The translations under genes and the position numbers were made by a program. 64,000 bases of DNA from Leishmania mexicana MHOM/GT/2001/U1103 (taxonomy: Eukaryota; Euglenozoa; Kinetoplastea; Trypanosomatida; Trypanosomatidae), in assembly GCF_000234665.1 (NCBI RefSeq), contig NC_018327.1, forward strand, positions 405,998 to 469,997, written 5' to 3'. Under the pieces are notes generated by a model that saw only the letters and a program-made list of their open reading frames with translations, was not told the DNA's origin and did no database searches. Shown piece after piece: positions 9,618 through 20,402 of the stretch. Within the stretch, counting starts at the first letter, position 1. The number at the start of each line of letters is the position of its first letter.

Positions 9618-12416
9618 TCACCGCTCCTGCCGCGGCTCCATCATCTGCAGCTGCCGCAGGATCTCCCTGTCGCGCGGCTCCACCTCAGCCGGTCGCATAT
9701 CCGGCTGCTGTGCGATAAAGCGAATCGGCCCGTCCCGAAACGGACGCGGCTCCTTGTCGATGGGCATTGAATACGTCGTCGCCTGCTCCATGCGCTCGAG
9801 GAACTCTTTCATGGCGCGCCCCGTCTCCTCAACCAGATCCTGTGCCTCCGGTGTCTGCTTGTCCAGTGCCGCAATCTCGGCAGCCGTTGCGACCATGTCG
9901 CCCTCGCTTGCCCCTTCTTCCACCATATAAGACATGAGCCGGTAGCGATCCATCATGCGGTCACACAGCTCGTAGCGGTGCGCGGCCTTGTAGAAGTTCG
10001 CCAGCGTAACGATGACGCGCACGTTGAACGGCTCCAGCTCCATCGCGCGGCGGGCAGCGATGATGGCGTCGCTAAGGTTTCGCTTTGGGTCTTCCTTGTG
10101 CATCAGCAGCGCTAGCGTCTCCCATGGCGCGGCGCACGTCGGAAATTCCGCCATGGCTTCCATGCACAGCCGCCGCCCGAGTGCTGGCGAGTCGTGCGCG
10201 CGGTCGCTCACGTACTGGAAAAAGGCCTCGCGGTAGTTGGCGTCCTGATCGTCGAGGACGTCTGGCGGCTCGCTGAGCCGGCTGGTGTCTGTCGGTGGCA
10301 CCTCCTCAGCAACGTCTTTGGGGGTCACAGCAGGACCGCAACTCGCGTTGGCTGCCCGAGGTAGCAGTGCGCCTGCCTCGGTAGCACGTCCCGGCGCCTC
10401 CACCTCGGCTGTCGCAGCAGTCGTGGGTCTCGTTGCCGAGGCACCGAGCGCGCTGCTGCACTCAGCATGCAACGACGACGGCGAAGACAATCTGAGAGTC
10501 ACGTTCGGCGATGCACACACGCGAGCGCGGTGCAGAGACGAGTTTGCCCGATAGAGCTGCATCATCTGCTCGCAAATTCTGTAGCTCTCATGCACGCGAC
10601 CCGCGCTGCGAAGTGCAGTGTGCAGCTTCACGAGCGTGAAGAAGTGGAACCGGGTCGCCTCAGGCAGCATTTCGTGAATGCGGCGCGCCATTAGCGCCTT
10701 CAGAAACGCGATCACGAGAGAGAGCGCGAACGTGCGAGCCGCCGGGGAGATGTCGTCCGAGTCAAAGCGCACAACGAAGTGCTGCTCATCGACAGCGCGG
10801 AAAAGCGCTCCGAGAAGTCGACATGCGTAGTCATGACCGAGGACCCGCACAATGGGCCCCATCGCTTCGATGAAAAACCGCGACGCGGCGCCCTCGCCGT
10901 CAGACGAGCACTTCTGTGCGGCCGCCTCGACGATGAGATCGGACAAGAGGGACAGTGCCACCTCCACCGGGGAGATCTGAGGTAGCGTCGTGTAGGCTGG
11001 CGTGGGCCTTCGGGCAACACCCGTGCCAGCTGTCGTCGTCACGGCGTCCGCGGGAGACACTGACGAAGATGGTGACGCAGATGATTGTTGTGGTGTAGGC
11101 GTTGACGCCGCCTCAGCGTCCGGGCTCAGTGCCGCGCAAGGTTCCTCGGCGCGATGGGCATCGGCAACCGGCACCTTGTTGGATACAGAGGCAGGCTGCA
11201 GCCGCCCCTCCTCCACCGCCTTGGTGTACTCCTCGGCCAGGTGGTCCAGCAGCACGCGTATCCGCGGTATCCATCCCTCGATGCCCGTGTACAGTTCCAG
11301 CAGTGACTCCACGGCGTCCACGTTCGTGACATCGTCGGCCAAGATGTCGTAGAACACCCTCTCCGCCTCATCACACCGCTCCAGCCGGCGGTACGTGAGG
11401 CCCAAGAGGTAGCGCACGTGGTTCACATCGGCAGTCGTGATGATCGTCATTTCGGGGATCAGCGCCTCAGGCGGCAACTCCTCCGCCTCCACGGCTTGTG
11501 ACAAGTACGCATCATCCGTCTCGTGCACGGGTGCCTGTGGCGTGTCGCGGCCTGGTCGCTCGATGGACTCCGTACCGTCCGCCTGTAGAACCACGCGGTA
11601 AGCGGGTGTGCTAGGCACGTTGACCTGGAAAGCGTTCTCCCGGTTCTGCAGGCGCTGCTGACGCTGCTGCCACTTCAAGAGAAGCAGCCGCTGCGTGCTC
11701 ATCGGCTTCTCCACCTCCTGGCCGACCACCTCGAGAAGGGCACTGAGCTCCTCGCGCAGCGCGTCTGCCGCGTGCTGCAGGTCTGCCTGTGTGCTTGTCT
11801 TGCTTACCACCGTGCGCTTCAGCTCTTGGATGCGCAGAGTTGTGTAGCCGGGGTAGGCCAGCTCCTCCCGCTCCAGCAGCTCACGCTCGCGCTCCATCGC
11901 CTCCAAAGTAGCGGCTCCGACGCGGCTAACGCTGTCGTACCGCGGCATCGTCACGGGGTGCGCACGAGGGTCTTGTATGTAGCCCGACGGCGTATCGGCG
12001 AGTGTGTTGCGCACGATGTTGCGCTCGTAGCAGACACGTGTGGCACGCAGCAGCCCAGGGGCAAGACCAAGGCCGCATCGAAAATCTGCTACCGCTACAT
12101 GGCTACTGCAAAGTCTGCGCACGGCTTTGTGCTGTGCGTTTCGATGCTGCCTCACCGCTGATCGGCATGCCGCACTGCGGCTTCGCTGCCGCAAGCGTAG
12201 GAGGACTTCCATAAGTGACGTCACGAACGGAGACGGAGTTGGTGGTGACGATGATGCCGCTGCTTGTGCAACGGCGAGAGTGCGAGACCCCGTCATCGCG
12301 GGAAGAAAGGTGATGGATGCACCACGAGAGTAAAAGCGTGAGCGGAGCCGGCCGCTCATTGGTATGAGGTGAGACGAGCAGGCACTGGCCAGAGACGCTA
12401 CACGCTGTGGCGTCAT
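9618..12416 (-). CDS. TPR-repeat protein, probably organellar
   Basis: 932 residues in the longest frame. Alternative ATGs are at 12359 (MSGRLRSRFYSRG) and 12212 (MEVLLRLRQRSRS); an AG after a C/CA tract at 12405-12406 would favour 12359. All three N-termini are rich in Arg and Ser with few acidic residues, consistent with a mitochondrial presequence. After a coiled, charged segment (LEAMERERELLEREELAYPG), two groups of helical repeats with TPR spacing are visible: one around VNHVRYLLGLTYRRLERCDE and one near the C-terminus (CAAPWETLALLMHKED, then AIIAARRAMELEPFNVRVIV). They are separated by a long Ala/Ser/Thr linker. The role is probably a protein or RNA-processing scaffold; the partner is unknown. 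Confidence 0.75.
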   Translation of the reverse strand: MTPQRVASLASACSSHLIPMSGRLRSRFYSRGASITFLPAMTGSRTLAVAQAAASSSPPTPSPFVTSLMEVLLRLRQRSRSAACRSAVRQHRNAQHKAVRRLCSSHVAVADFRCGLGLAPGLLRATRVCYERNIVRNTLADTPSGYIQDPRAHPVTMPRYDSVSRVGAATLEAMERERELLEREELAYPGYTTLRIQELKRTVVSKTSTQADLQHAADALREELSALLEVVGQEVEKPMSTQRLLLLKWQQRQQRLQNRENAFQVNVPSTPAYRVVLQADGTESIERPGRDTPQAPVHETDDAYLSQAVEAEELPPEALIPEMTIITTADVNHVRYLLGLTYRRLERCDEAERVFYDILADDVTNVDAVESLLELYTGIEGWIPRIRVLLDHLAEEYTKAVEEGRLQPASVSNKVPVADAHRAEEPCAALSPDAEAASTPTPQQSSASPSSSVSPADAVTTTAGTGVARRPTPAYTTLPQISPVEVALSLLSDLIVEAAAQKCSSDGEGAASRFFIEAMGPIVRVLGHDYACRLLGALFRAVDEQHFVVRFDSDDISPAARTFALSLVIAFLKALMARRIHEMLPEATRFHFFTLVKLHTALRSAGRVHESYRICEQMMQLYRANSSLHRARVCASPNVTLRLSSPSSLHAECSSALGASATRPTTAATAEVEAPGRATEAGALLPRAANASCGPAVTPKDVAEEVPPTDTSRLSEPPDVLDDQDANYREAFFQYVSDRAHDSPALGRRLCMEAMAEFPTCAAPWETLALLMHKEDPKRNLSDAIIAARRAMELEPFNVRVIVTLANFYKAAHRYELCDRMMDRYRLMSYMVEEGASEGDMVATAAEIAALDKQTPEAQDLVEETGRAMKEFLERMEQATTYSMPIDKEPRPFRDGPIRFIAQQPDMRPAEVEPRDREILRQLQMMEPRQER

Positions 12417-13116
12417 AGAAGAACGAATGTGTGTGTGTGGGGGGGGGGAGACGACGGTGGGGTGGATGTGCGGGAGGATGGAGATGCATACCAGGCGGGA
12501 CGAAATCGGCGGCTCGCCAACGCCGACAAAGAGGTGAGACGCTCCGACATGGCGGGTGTGCAGAGGCGGTTGCAGTGATAAGGCTCACTCCATGTGCTAC
12601 AGACACACACACACAGGGTCAAAGGGTTAGAGTCGAGGGGGACAACGAGAAAGACGGGTGGAGCCGTTGAGGCACATGGGTGGAGTAGTTGGCTAATCGC
12701 CTGTGTTACTGGCTTCATGTAACGTGCCCGGCCACGCAAGCAGGCGTGCACACACGTGCACACCTCGCACACCGCGCTCTGTGCTTTGGTTAGGGGTCTT
12801 CGCATTGGATGCTGTCGTTGTCGCGTCATGCCGCCAAAGGAAAGTGAGGGGGGAAGAAGGGAGATGAGCCGAAAAGGTAGTACGCACATGGCACGCGTGT
12901 GCAGAGGGGCACCAAAGAATAATACGAACAGAGATGCGCGCAACGACGGGGCTGGAATACGCGAGGATCGGGTGCAAAACACATCAAGTGGCTCCCCCTC
13001 CCCCTCTTCTCTTCCCCTTCCCTACGAGCGAAGAGGGAGAGGGAACGCACCCACTAGAAACTTCCTCAGTGTTTCTCCCGCGTCCAACGCACCTTTTTTT
13101 CCCTGTCCATCCTCTT
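12417..13116. other. Intergenic region
   Basis: No gene seen. A G run follows a GT run at about 12431-12449, providing a C tract on the transcribed strand upstream of the TPR gene. The remainder is mixed polypurine sequence. Confidence 0.5.
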
Positions 13117-14139
13117 CTACATGATCAGCTTTGGTGCCTCGCAAACAGTCAGCACCACCTTGCCGTGGCCGTGTTTCTCCGCGAGAAACTTGTGCGCGTT
13201 GGCCACCTCCTCCAGTGGGAAGGTGCGGTCTACAATCGTGGAGATGATGCGCTCACTCATGTAGGGCACAATCTCGCGCTCGAAGGAGGCGACGAGGTCG
13301 GCCTTGTACTGGTCACTGCGGCAGTGTAGCTTGGAGAAGGTGATCTGCGCCATCTCCCGAAATAGCGGCAGGGCGTTCATGTGCACGAGCGCCCCGCCCA
13401 TGAAGGCAATGACGATGAGGTGACCATTGGGCGCGAGTACTTGGGCATTCTCACTGAGGTACGTTCCGCCAAACACTGGATCGACAATCACGTTCACACT
13501 CTCCTCGCCGAAGAGGCGCTTCAGCTTCGGCGCAAAGGCCAAGCCAAGCTCGTCGGGCGTGCGGCTCAGCGTCACGCTTGCGTGCGCCTTGCACACATCC
13601 AGCTTCTCCTCGGACGAGGTCGTGATGGCGGTTGCTTGGAAGTACTTCTCCGTGATCTGTGCCGACGCACTGCCGATGTCGCTGGCACCGGCATGAATCA
13701 GCACCTTTTGCCCCCGCTTCACCTTTCCATGGCGATGAAGAATCTGCCACGCCCTGATGAACGCCTCTGGAATGGCGGCGGCCTCAGTGAAGCTGTAGCC
13801 CTGCGGCATCGCCATCACACAGCCCATGTGCGCTACGGCGTAGTCTGCATAGCCACCGCCGGGCAGCAGTGCCATGACCCGGTCGCCCTCCTTGACCCTA
13901 CCTACGGCGTCCGAGCCTACCTGCTCTACGATACCCGCCACCTCCAGTCCTAAAAGCTCGTTTGCACCGTCTGGTGGCGCATAGTTATCGCGCCGCTGCG
14001 ACACACCTGCGCGATTCACGCCAGCTGCCATGACCTTAATAAGTACATCTGTTCCCTTCTTCGCAACCGCCTTGGGAACCTCGCTGATGGACATCGTGTC
14101 AATGCCGCCGAGGCCCTTCAACGTTACTGCACGCATCAT
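13117..14139 (-). CDS. Quinone oxidoreductase, PIG3-like (zinc-independent MDR family)
   Basis: 340 residues from the ATG at 14139; the frame stays open to a TTG at 14154, but ATG is expected in a eukaryote and a splice acceptor sits at 14166. The N-terminal catalytic half has the family pattern AAGVNRAGVSQRRDNYAPP, then LGLEVAGIVEQVG. The NADPH-binding Rossmann half has VLIHAGASDIGSASAQ at about residues 144-159, close to the HAAASGVG loop of quinone oxidoreductases, followed by TSSEEKLDVCKA. The structural-zinc Cys cluster of alcohol dehydrogenases is absent, as expected for the quinone oxidoreductase branch. Known family role: NADPH-dependent one- or two-electron reduction of quinones. The length matches the family (about 330). 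Probably cytosolic, as there is no targeting signal. Confidence 0.92.
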   Translation of the reverse strand: MMRAVTLKGLGGIDTMSISEVPKAVAKKGTDVLIKVMAAGVNRAGVSQRRDNYAPPDGANELLGLEVAGIVEQVGSDAVGRVKEGDRVMALLPGGGYADYAVAHMGCVMAMPQGYSFTEAAAIPEAFIRAWQILHRHGKVKRGQKVLIHAGASDIGSASAQITEKYFQATAITTSSEEKLDVCKAHASVTLSRTPDELGLAFAPKLKRLFGEESVNVIVDPVFGGTYLSENAQVLAPNGHLIVIAFMGGALVHMNALPLFREMAQITFSKLHCRSDQYKADLVASFEREIVPYMSERIISTIVDRTFPLEEVANAHKFLAEKHGHGKVVLTVCEAPKLIM

Positions 14140-15587
14140 GGCTTGCTCGGTCAAAATGCCAACGTCTAATGATTGTTGTTGCGTGCGTGTTGGAGAGAGA
14201 AGGGCTCGCAGAGAGCGAGCCGAGGGAAGCGGGGTTGCCGGGAGGTTCGTCTACTTGTGAACACACACACACACACCGATAGTGAAGCAGCGGAAAACGA
14301 ATTAACTCGAAAGAACTGCGTGCGTGTGTAGCCAGGGAAGATGCAGGTGGGGGACGTACCGCACTTCTCTCACTATCTGTGTGTTTGTGTGTGTGCGTGG
14401 ACAGGCGGAGACAAAAGCAGCAGGGAGACGAGTATCGTGTGTACACCCCTCCGACCCGTCCTCGCCGTTACACAAGAACGACCTCAGCGGAGCCACAGAA
14501 GGGAGACAGTCACAGAAGCACAAGCGCACACCCGCCTAGAAGCTTCCTTTATCCTCACGCCCTGCGTGTTCGACGATGCATAACGTAGCGAGCAGTTAAG
14601 TGGAGGGTACTGGTGCTCGCAAGAAGAACTTTAGGGATTGAAGAGAGAGAGGATGACGATTATGAGCGCTCACACGGAAGCGCAGTCGGGGGGCGGAAGA
14701 CAACCGAAACCGGAGGGAGCACCACCGCACACGTCAGCCCGCTTTGAGACTCTGCAGAAGGATGAGTTTATGTGCGGACGAGTGCTCTTTAGCGCGTACG
14801 TGGCAGTCTTCTCCCTTCTTCGTTTACAGGTGAATGCCTCCTGCTCCTTCGCCAGCGTTACGGACTCGGATAGAGCGCAGAGAAAGAGGAAGGCGAGAGA
14901 GAGAGTGTGCGTTGCACCGAGATCATCCAGCGAGTCTACATGTTCGTCGCAGTCCACCCGACCTCGGGGGAGGGGGAGGGGAAGCGGTGTCTGTGCGGCC
15001 GTGCCGCTCACACACCAAGAGGGCCGTACCAGCAGGCATGGAGCGTGTCCTTCATGCAACAGCAATACATTCGCGCGTATACGCCGGTGTCTGTGCACAC
15101 AGGCGAGAGTGCTGTCCAACCTAATCCGTCCAGCGTGCTGTCTCACCAGGTGGGGAGGCGAAGAGGTTCACATAGCCAGAGGTACTCCGAAGATACGGAC
15201 GACCGCATTCACACATATGAAAGGGCGACAAAGTCGCTGTGGCCCCTTCCCAGAGGAAATCAAAACTAGAACTCGCGCTTAGAGTAACACCAACGATGCT
15301 GTGTCTACTGAACCTTTTTTTTCGGCGTCCTCAGCGCAGCCCAACGCGCTGCCCAGACAAGCGTCCGGGCCAACGCCGCGCTCGAGCCGCCCCCACCCAC
15401 CCACCCCCCGCCGGCCTGGCACACGCCCCCCCCACATCCCCTCTCGGGCAATGCAGCCGTAGACACACACGCGCTACAGCAATGCGCCGCCTCTGCCTCA
15501 AACTCTACCCAGCACCCGCCGCCTCGCAGGTCGCCGCACAGCCGCTCCCCCATCGTGCCGGCCGCCACCCACGTCGCGCATATCCCG
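14140..15587. other. Intergenic region, very GC-rich near 15330-15587
   Basis: No separate gene recognised. The left part is ordinary CA/polypurine spacer. The part from about 15300 to 15587 is unusually GC-rich and may include the 3' UTR or the end of the invertase gene; the frame there cannot be decided because of the gap upstream. Confidence 0.4.
14166..14167 (-). promoter_or_regulatory. Candidate spliced-leader acceptor AG
   Basis: The minus strand has a CCCTTCTCTCTCC tract, then a CA-rich spacer and ATTAG, 26 nt before the ATG at 14139. It decides against the upstream TTG as start. Confidence 0.45.
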
Positions 15588-17175
15588 TTAGGGGCGGCAC
15601 CCCGGCCCCGCACCAGTGGGCAGTGCGAGGGCGGGATGTGGGATGCGCGCCAGCCACGCTGACACGCTGCCCATCATGGGGCCCGCGCAGACGTGTGCGC
15701 TGTCGCAGGTCGCTCCGACGCACCGCCGTCCAGGGCCTGACACTGCCACCACCCGAAGGTGGCTCGGCATCGGCAGGGGATAGCGAGAGGAGGAGGGGGT
15801 GGGGCTGCACGGCCTCCCCACACACACACAGTGCGGCGGTGCACTNNNNNNNNNNNNNNNNNNNNNNNNNNNNNNNNNNNNNNNNNNNNNNNNNNNNNNN
15901 NNNNNNNNNNNNNNNNNNNNNNNNNNNNNNNNNNNNNNNNNNNNNTAGNCTTGATTCGTTGACGACGTTAGGCAGAGTGATCATCTCGGGCGCACGGAGG
16001 CCGACCAGCTCACGCGCCGGCAGCATTCGAAGCTGTCCTGTTGCCTCGTTATAGCTTAATTCCCGCGGCAGCGTCAGGCAGCCGCTCCAGCCGTGCCCGC
16101 GCGTCGGCATGGGGCTCTCCCACATGTTGCACCACGCCATCAGCAGCCGCCTCTGGCCATCGGCGGCGAGGAACGTCTGTGCTGCGTAGAAGTCATGGCC
16201 GCAATCAAGCTCACGGAACTCCCGCTGCACCGTCCACGGACCGTCAGGCATCCACTGCCCGACGGTATACCCATTCTGGAAGCGATTGCGGTAGTTGTAC
16301 TCGCTGGCCTTCTTACCTTGAGGGCAGAAAAGTAGCAGCTTCATGTCCTCACGACTGCCGACCGAAAAGAGGTCGGGGCACTCCCACATGAACACGTTCT
16401 TGTCCTCCGTCATCCCCAGCACCTGCCAGTTCGTGTCATCCCACCTAAGCAGGTCTTCTGTGGTGAAGAGCAGCAGCTGGCCAAGGTCCCTCGTCGCGTC
16501 ACGGGCACCGCACACCATCCACCACCGCCCGTCCTGCTGCCACACCTTCGGGTCGCGGAAGTGCACGTACCCTGGTGGCGGGCGCACGACGGCACCGAGC
16601 TTCTCAAAGTTCACGCCGTCGCTGCTCACGGCGACGCACTGCTGCTCAAAGATGGCGTCCGGGTTCCGTGGCGTCGCCGCTTCAAGCACGAAGTGGCCTG
16701 TGTAGAAGACGTACATCCTGTCTTCGTGCACGACGGTGGTGCCAGAGAAGCAGCCATCGCGATCACACGCGTCGCCAGGTGCCAGCGCCGTCTTTTCGTG
16801 CTGCCAGTGCACCAAGTCCTCGCTCGTCAGGTGGCCCCAGTGCATTGAACCCCACTCGGCACTGTACGGGTGGTACTGGTAAAAAGCGTGGTAGAGATCG
16901 CGAAAGTGCACCAGCCCGGCCGGGTCGTTCATCCACCCCGTGTATGGTGCAATGTGGTAGTCCGGGTACCATGTCCGGTTCGTCGAGGAGTCCCATCGAG
17001 CAGCAGCCTCCCGGTCCGCAGCCGCGAGCCGCTCGGCATGGGTGTCGCGCGGAGCGTAGGCCGGTGCGCGCTGTTGCATTTGGGGAGTTCGTCGTCGTGT
17101 CGTGTCGTTCTTGCGGGCGTAGCGAAGGGAGCGAGCGCGGAAAGGAGCACCGAAGGCACGACGAGACACCCGCAT
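15588..17175 (-). CDS. Beta-fructofuranosidase (invertase), GH32, interrupted by gap
   Basis: Hydrolyses sucrose and related beta-fructosides. All GH32 catalytic motifs are present: WMNDPAG with the nucleophile Asp (about residue 84), HFRDPKVW with the transition-state Asp (about 205) and WECPDLF with the acid/base Glu (about 266). The start at 17175 is the first ATG after a strong acceptor at 17209; another ATG is at 17079. No signal peptide is visible, only a basic N-terminal stretch, so it may be the intracellular type (from memory, L. major has an intracellular invertase called BfrA). The 100-N gap falls where the C-terminal beta-sandwich should begin, so most of that domain is missing and the 3' end is uncertain: one frame after the gap ends at 15588, another at 15505, and neither clearly matches the family. 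Trypanosomatid GH32 genes are generally regarded as bacterial acquisitions. Confidence 0.85.
15846..15945. other. Assembly gap of 100 N
   Basis: Exactly 100 Ns, a conventional unknown-length gap, plus a single N at 15949. It cuts the invertase gene. The true missing length is probably several hundred bases, because the GH32 beta-sandwich is absent on both sides. Confidence 0.98.
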
Positions 17176-18026
17176 ACGATGACGCAAACCTTGCACTTCG
17201 CTGATGGCCTGTAGCAGTTGAGTCAGCAACAGCAGCAGCAGCAGAGGAAGCGTGGTGATAGACGCAGGTTACTGGCCACAACGGCGATGCGCGTGTGTGC
17301 GCGTCTTGTACATCGATGCGAAGCAAAATGAGTAGGAGCAGGGGATGGGGCCGCTGAGAGGTGGTCGGTGATGGTAAAAAGGCCACCTCACGGACTGTGT
17401 GTGTGTGGGTGTAGGTGTGCTGCTGTGACTCTCTGCGTTGACGATCGCTCCCTTCCCGTATTTCCTTTGATATTTTGGTCCTGTGAGCACAAAGACGGAC
17501 GTGGCGTTCGCGGCTACACCGCCTCGTCCCCATTCGAATGCTGCCTTTTGTGTCCGCCACGTGATCGAGCACACACGCGTACGTGTGCACCTCTAGGGAA
17601 GGGAGAAGGGGTGCAGTGGGTAGATAGATGTTTCAGAAACATGACATGAGAGGTGCGTGAGACGAGCAGCAGCGGCAGCGGGGGAAGGGGGCCAAAGCAC
17701 AAGCAATGGTGTTGAGTAAAGGTTACGGGGTAGGGGCTTGATGAAGCCTACTTCACAGGCAGTGGCAGAGGCGGCGGCCACGTGACCATCGGTACGTACT
17801 TGTGTGCACAACGGACAAGATACGGAGAATGTTGCTCCTCTACGAGAGGATCGAGGATGCATACTCCTCGTTGTGGTATGTGCGAGGCTCCCTCCCACTC
17901 CTACCTACACATATGCATACACAAGCGGGTATGTGTGTGTGTGTGTGTGTGCTCTCACTCTCCCCACTCAGCTAGGCACATGTAGGCTTCATGAAAGGGT
18001 GTCCCCCAACGCTGCATGCATCCGGT
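17176..18026. other. Intergenic region with GT run
   Basis: No gene seen. It contains CAG/CTG triplets just before the invertase start (17225-17246), a GATA/TAGA motif near 17623 and a GT run at about 17935-17950. Confidence 0.5.
17209..17210 (-). promoter_or_regulatory. Candidate spliced-leader acceptor AG
   Basis: A CTTCCTCTGCTGCTGCTGCT-type pyrimidine tract on the minus strand ends in CTACAG, 34 nt before the ATG at 17175. Confidence 0.5.
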
Positions 18027-19439
18027 CTACCGGCCATCCCTCTGCGGCAGCGGAGGCAGAGGCATCTCAGCAAAGAAAGGCGACACGTTCGGAAAGTTTC
18101 GGGTCTGAAAGGCGAACACCTTGTAGCTGTCTCCCATCTCCTCCTTATCCATCAAGCGCCGGTAGTTCTGCAGCACCTTCATTGCTGCTTTCGTCTCCTC
18201 GTCCTTGATCACGTGCGCCAGCCGAATGTCAATGCCGTTCTCGAGCAGGAAGTCGTGCTGCGTCATCACCGGGAACCACTTGAGGTGCCGTCGCGCCACC
18301 TCCAGCCGCTCAAGGGCCCAACGCAGCTGCCGGAAGCTCACCCAGCAGGAGAGATCCACCTCGCCGGGCGACAGCAGCGGGTCGACGAAGCGGTGGCCAC
18401 GGATTCCGCGGAGCGTGCTGTGCATGTGATCATCCTTGCCGTAGTCAATCAGCAGGCACGCAGCCTTCTGGCAGTCTATCATCTTTTTCATGAGCGTCTC
18501 CATCGTCTGCATCCCGACCGTGTTCACCTCGACACAGTCGCCCTTCTTGCCCTTGGTGCGAATGTCGTCAGGGATGAGATAGGCGGACATCGACCCGGAC
18601 GGGGCATGGACAAGGCGGAAGTGCGCCTCCGTGCCGGGGTCGGTGTCCACCTCCACACACGTCTCCACCCACCCGCGCTCGGTGTAGCGGAACTGGGCCA
18701 CCGGCAGCGCATCAAAGTACTCATTCGCAATGAACACGGTTGGCTCGAGCGAAAACGGCAGCGATTCCAGGTCCATCCACCACTTGATCTTGCCCTGAGC
18801 CGTCTGGAATTCGGCCAGAGCTCGCTTCTGCTCCTCGCGGCGTGCTGCACCGACCTCGACGAGGTGTATCTGCAGAAAGTGCAGCAGATGCGGGTTCGAG
18901 TACTGTATCTGCTTCAGCATTGTCCTCATCAGCGTACCGCGACCCGGCCCCATCTCCACAAGATGCAGCACGCGCGGTGTACCCATCTTCTGCCAGGCGT
19001 CCATCACCCACGCAGCAAGCACGTCGCCAAAGAACGGGATCTCCGCCGCCGTGATGAAGTCTGCCTTCTCGCTGCCAATCACGTTTTTCTTCGCCGCGTA
19101 GTAGCCGTACTGGGGGTGGGTCAGGCAGTCCTTGACGAACTGTGACATAGGGTAGTACCCCTGCGCGGTGATCTTGTTCACCAGCTCGTTGCACAGCGCC
19201 GTCTTGAACTCCTTCTTGTTGGCGGAGTTCACCGTCGCTCTGTCCGGAGTAGACAGATCACTCGCGTGGAGGTTCATGGCGAGGCGGACCGGCGTGCTGC
19301 GGAGGAGGCCTGCGCGGTGGTGGCACATGAAAGGTACCGCAACAGAGGAACCCGAGGATGAGGGGCCCACCGGCGTCGATACCCCGAGAACGGAAGCCGC
19401 GGCTGCTACTGAGCAGCGCCGCGCAAGACACTGCTGCAT
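18027..19439 (-). CDS. NDUFAF7: NDUFAF7/MidA-type complex I assembly methyltransferase
   Basis: 470 residues from an ATG. The first about 55 residues are Ala/Ser/Arg-rich with few acids, as in a mitochondrial presequence. The conserved family blocks follow in order: PMSQFVKDCLTHPQYGYY, DFITAAEIPFFGDVLAAW, the SAM-binding EMGPGRGTLM (about 161-170) and FIANEYFDALPVAQF, with a C-terminal LLIDYG block. Known family role: symmetric dimethylation of an arginine on the NDUFS2 (49-kDa) subunit, needed early in respiratory complex I assembly in the mitochondrial matrix. The length is close to that of human NDUFAF7 (about 440). A neighbour of the SNF2 and FCP1-like genes without functional link. Confidence 0.93.
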   Translation of the reverse strand: MQQCLARRCSVAAAASVLGVSTPVGPSSSGSSVAVPFMCHHRAGLLRSTPVRLAMNLHASDLSTPDRATVNSANKKEFKTALCNELVNKITAQGYYPMSQFVKDCLTHPQYGYYAAKKNVIGSEKADFITAAEIPFFGDVLAAWVMDAWQKMGTPRVLHLVEMGPGRGTLMRTMLKQIQYSNPHLLHFLQIHLVEVGAARREEQKRALAEFQTAQGKIKWWMDLESLPFSLEPTVFIANEYFDALPVAQFRYTERGWVETCVEVDTDPGTEAHFRLVHAPSGSMSAYLIPDDIRTKGKKGDCVEVNTVGMQTMETLMKKMIDCQKAACLLIDYGKDDHMHSTLRGIRGHRFVDPLLSPGEVDLSCWVSFRQLRWALERLEVARRHLKWFPVMTQHDFLLENGIDIRLAHVIKDEETKAAMKVLQNYRRLMDKEEMGDSYKVFAFQTRNFPNVSPFFAEMPLPPLPQRDGR

Positions 19440-20402
19440 CGCGCCAAATAAGGGGCGTGGAGACGAATCCGTGCTGATCCCTAATGAGAGCTGTGGCGTG
19501 ACACGAAGTCGTTAGTGGCCTGCGACAGAGGTCTCGGGTGCCCGAGTGTATGTGACACAGCTCCTTCGCCGCAGACTTCAATCACGGGTGCGGCTCGGCA
19601 AAGAGAGAGGGAGAGGGAAAAAAAGAGGGGGCAGCGATGGAGGGGACGAGAAGAAAGGCGCGCGTCTTCGGTCTCTGCAACTCGCGCAACGCGAGGGGTG
19701 CACACAGACACACACACATATATATAACATGCAACGCCCAAAGAGAGAGGCGGGGTGTACAGAGGGACTCCGCCCACCATACACGACCACGGAGAGGAGT
19801 GGAGAGGGGAGAGACAGAGACAGAGGGCGCGGTGGGAGACCACTGCAGGTGGCATCGTCACGGCACCGCAAAGAGGGGGAGATTATGCTAGCGAGCGGGT
19901 GACATGGCACGTCGCTGTGTCACTTCACCCCCCCCCTCTCTCTCGCCGCACGTTCATTGTCTGCGGTGCGCCGCAACTGAAAACAGCCACTGAGCCTCTC
20001 GCGCGTGGGCTTGGTGCCACCGTGAAACGCCTGTCCTTCCCTCTACGCCTTGCCCTCCCATGGTTGCTGTGTTTCTTTTTTCTTAGCCCGCTTGCTTGGT
20101 TCTGCTCTGTGCGTGCCTCGCGCTCCCGGAGCGGCTGGGCCATTCCTTTGCTCGCCTGTCTGCCCATGTGCGTGCGTGCGTGTGTCTGTCTCTGTATGTG
20201 TGTGTGTGTGTGTGTTTGCGCATCGTGGGCGTGCCCGAACACAGAGGGAGGGAAGGCGAGATGTAAGGAAGAGGTGTGCATAGCCGTCAGCCCGCGAGCA
20301 TCGCGTGTGCGCAGCAAGCAGTCGGCCACCATGAGGAAAAGAAAAAATTGTTGAAGCCTGATGCTCTTCGCGCGTCTCTCACGCTCGCGTCCCCGTACGC
20401 TG
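19440..20402. other. Intergenic region
   Basis: No gene seen. There is a strong polypurine tract at 19596-19630 (acceptor signal for NDUFAF7), a CA/TATA run near 19711-19728 and a GT run near 20196-20215. Confidence 0.5.
19594..19595 (-). promoter_or_regulatory. Candidate spliced-leader acceptor AG
   Basis: The first AG after a tract of about 35 nt of almost pure pyrimidine (complement of 19596-19630). It is about 155 nt before the NDUFAF7 ATG, with no ATG in between. Confidence 0.5.

Noticed and set aside
12780..12800. TTAGGGG-like string (and another near 62783)
   Set aside because: Single occurrences and not arrays, so not telomeric repeats.
14140..14154. Upstream TTG start of the quinone oxidoreductase
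   Set aside because: Eukaryotic gene with two ATGs just downstream that fit the family N-terminus (MRAVTLKG), and a splice acceptor at 14166.
17991..19145. 384-codon + strand frame opposite NDUFAF7
   Set aside because: Antisense shadow of a clear NDUFAF7 gene; His/Arg/Val-rich composition typical of reverse-complement reading.
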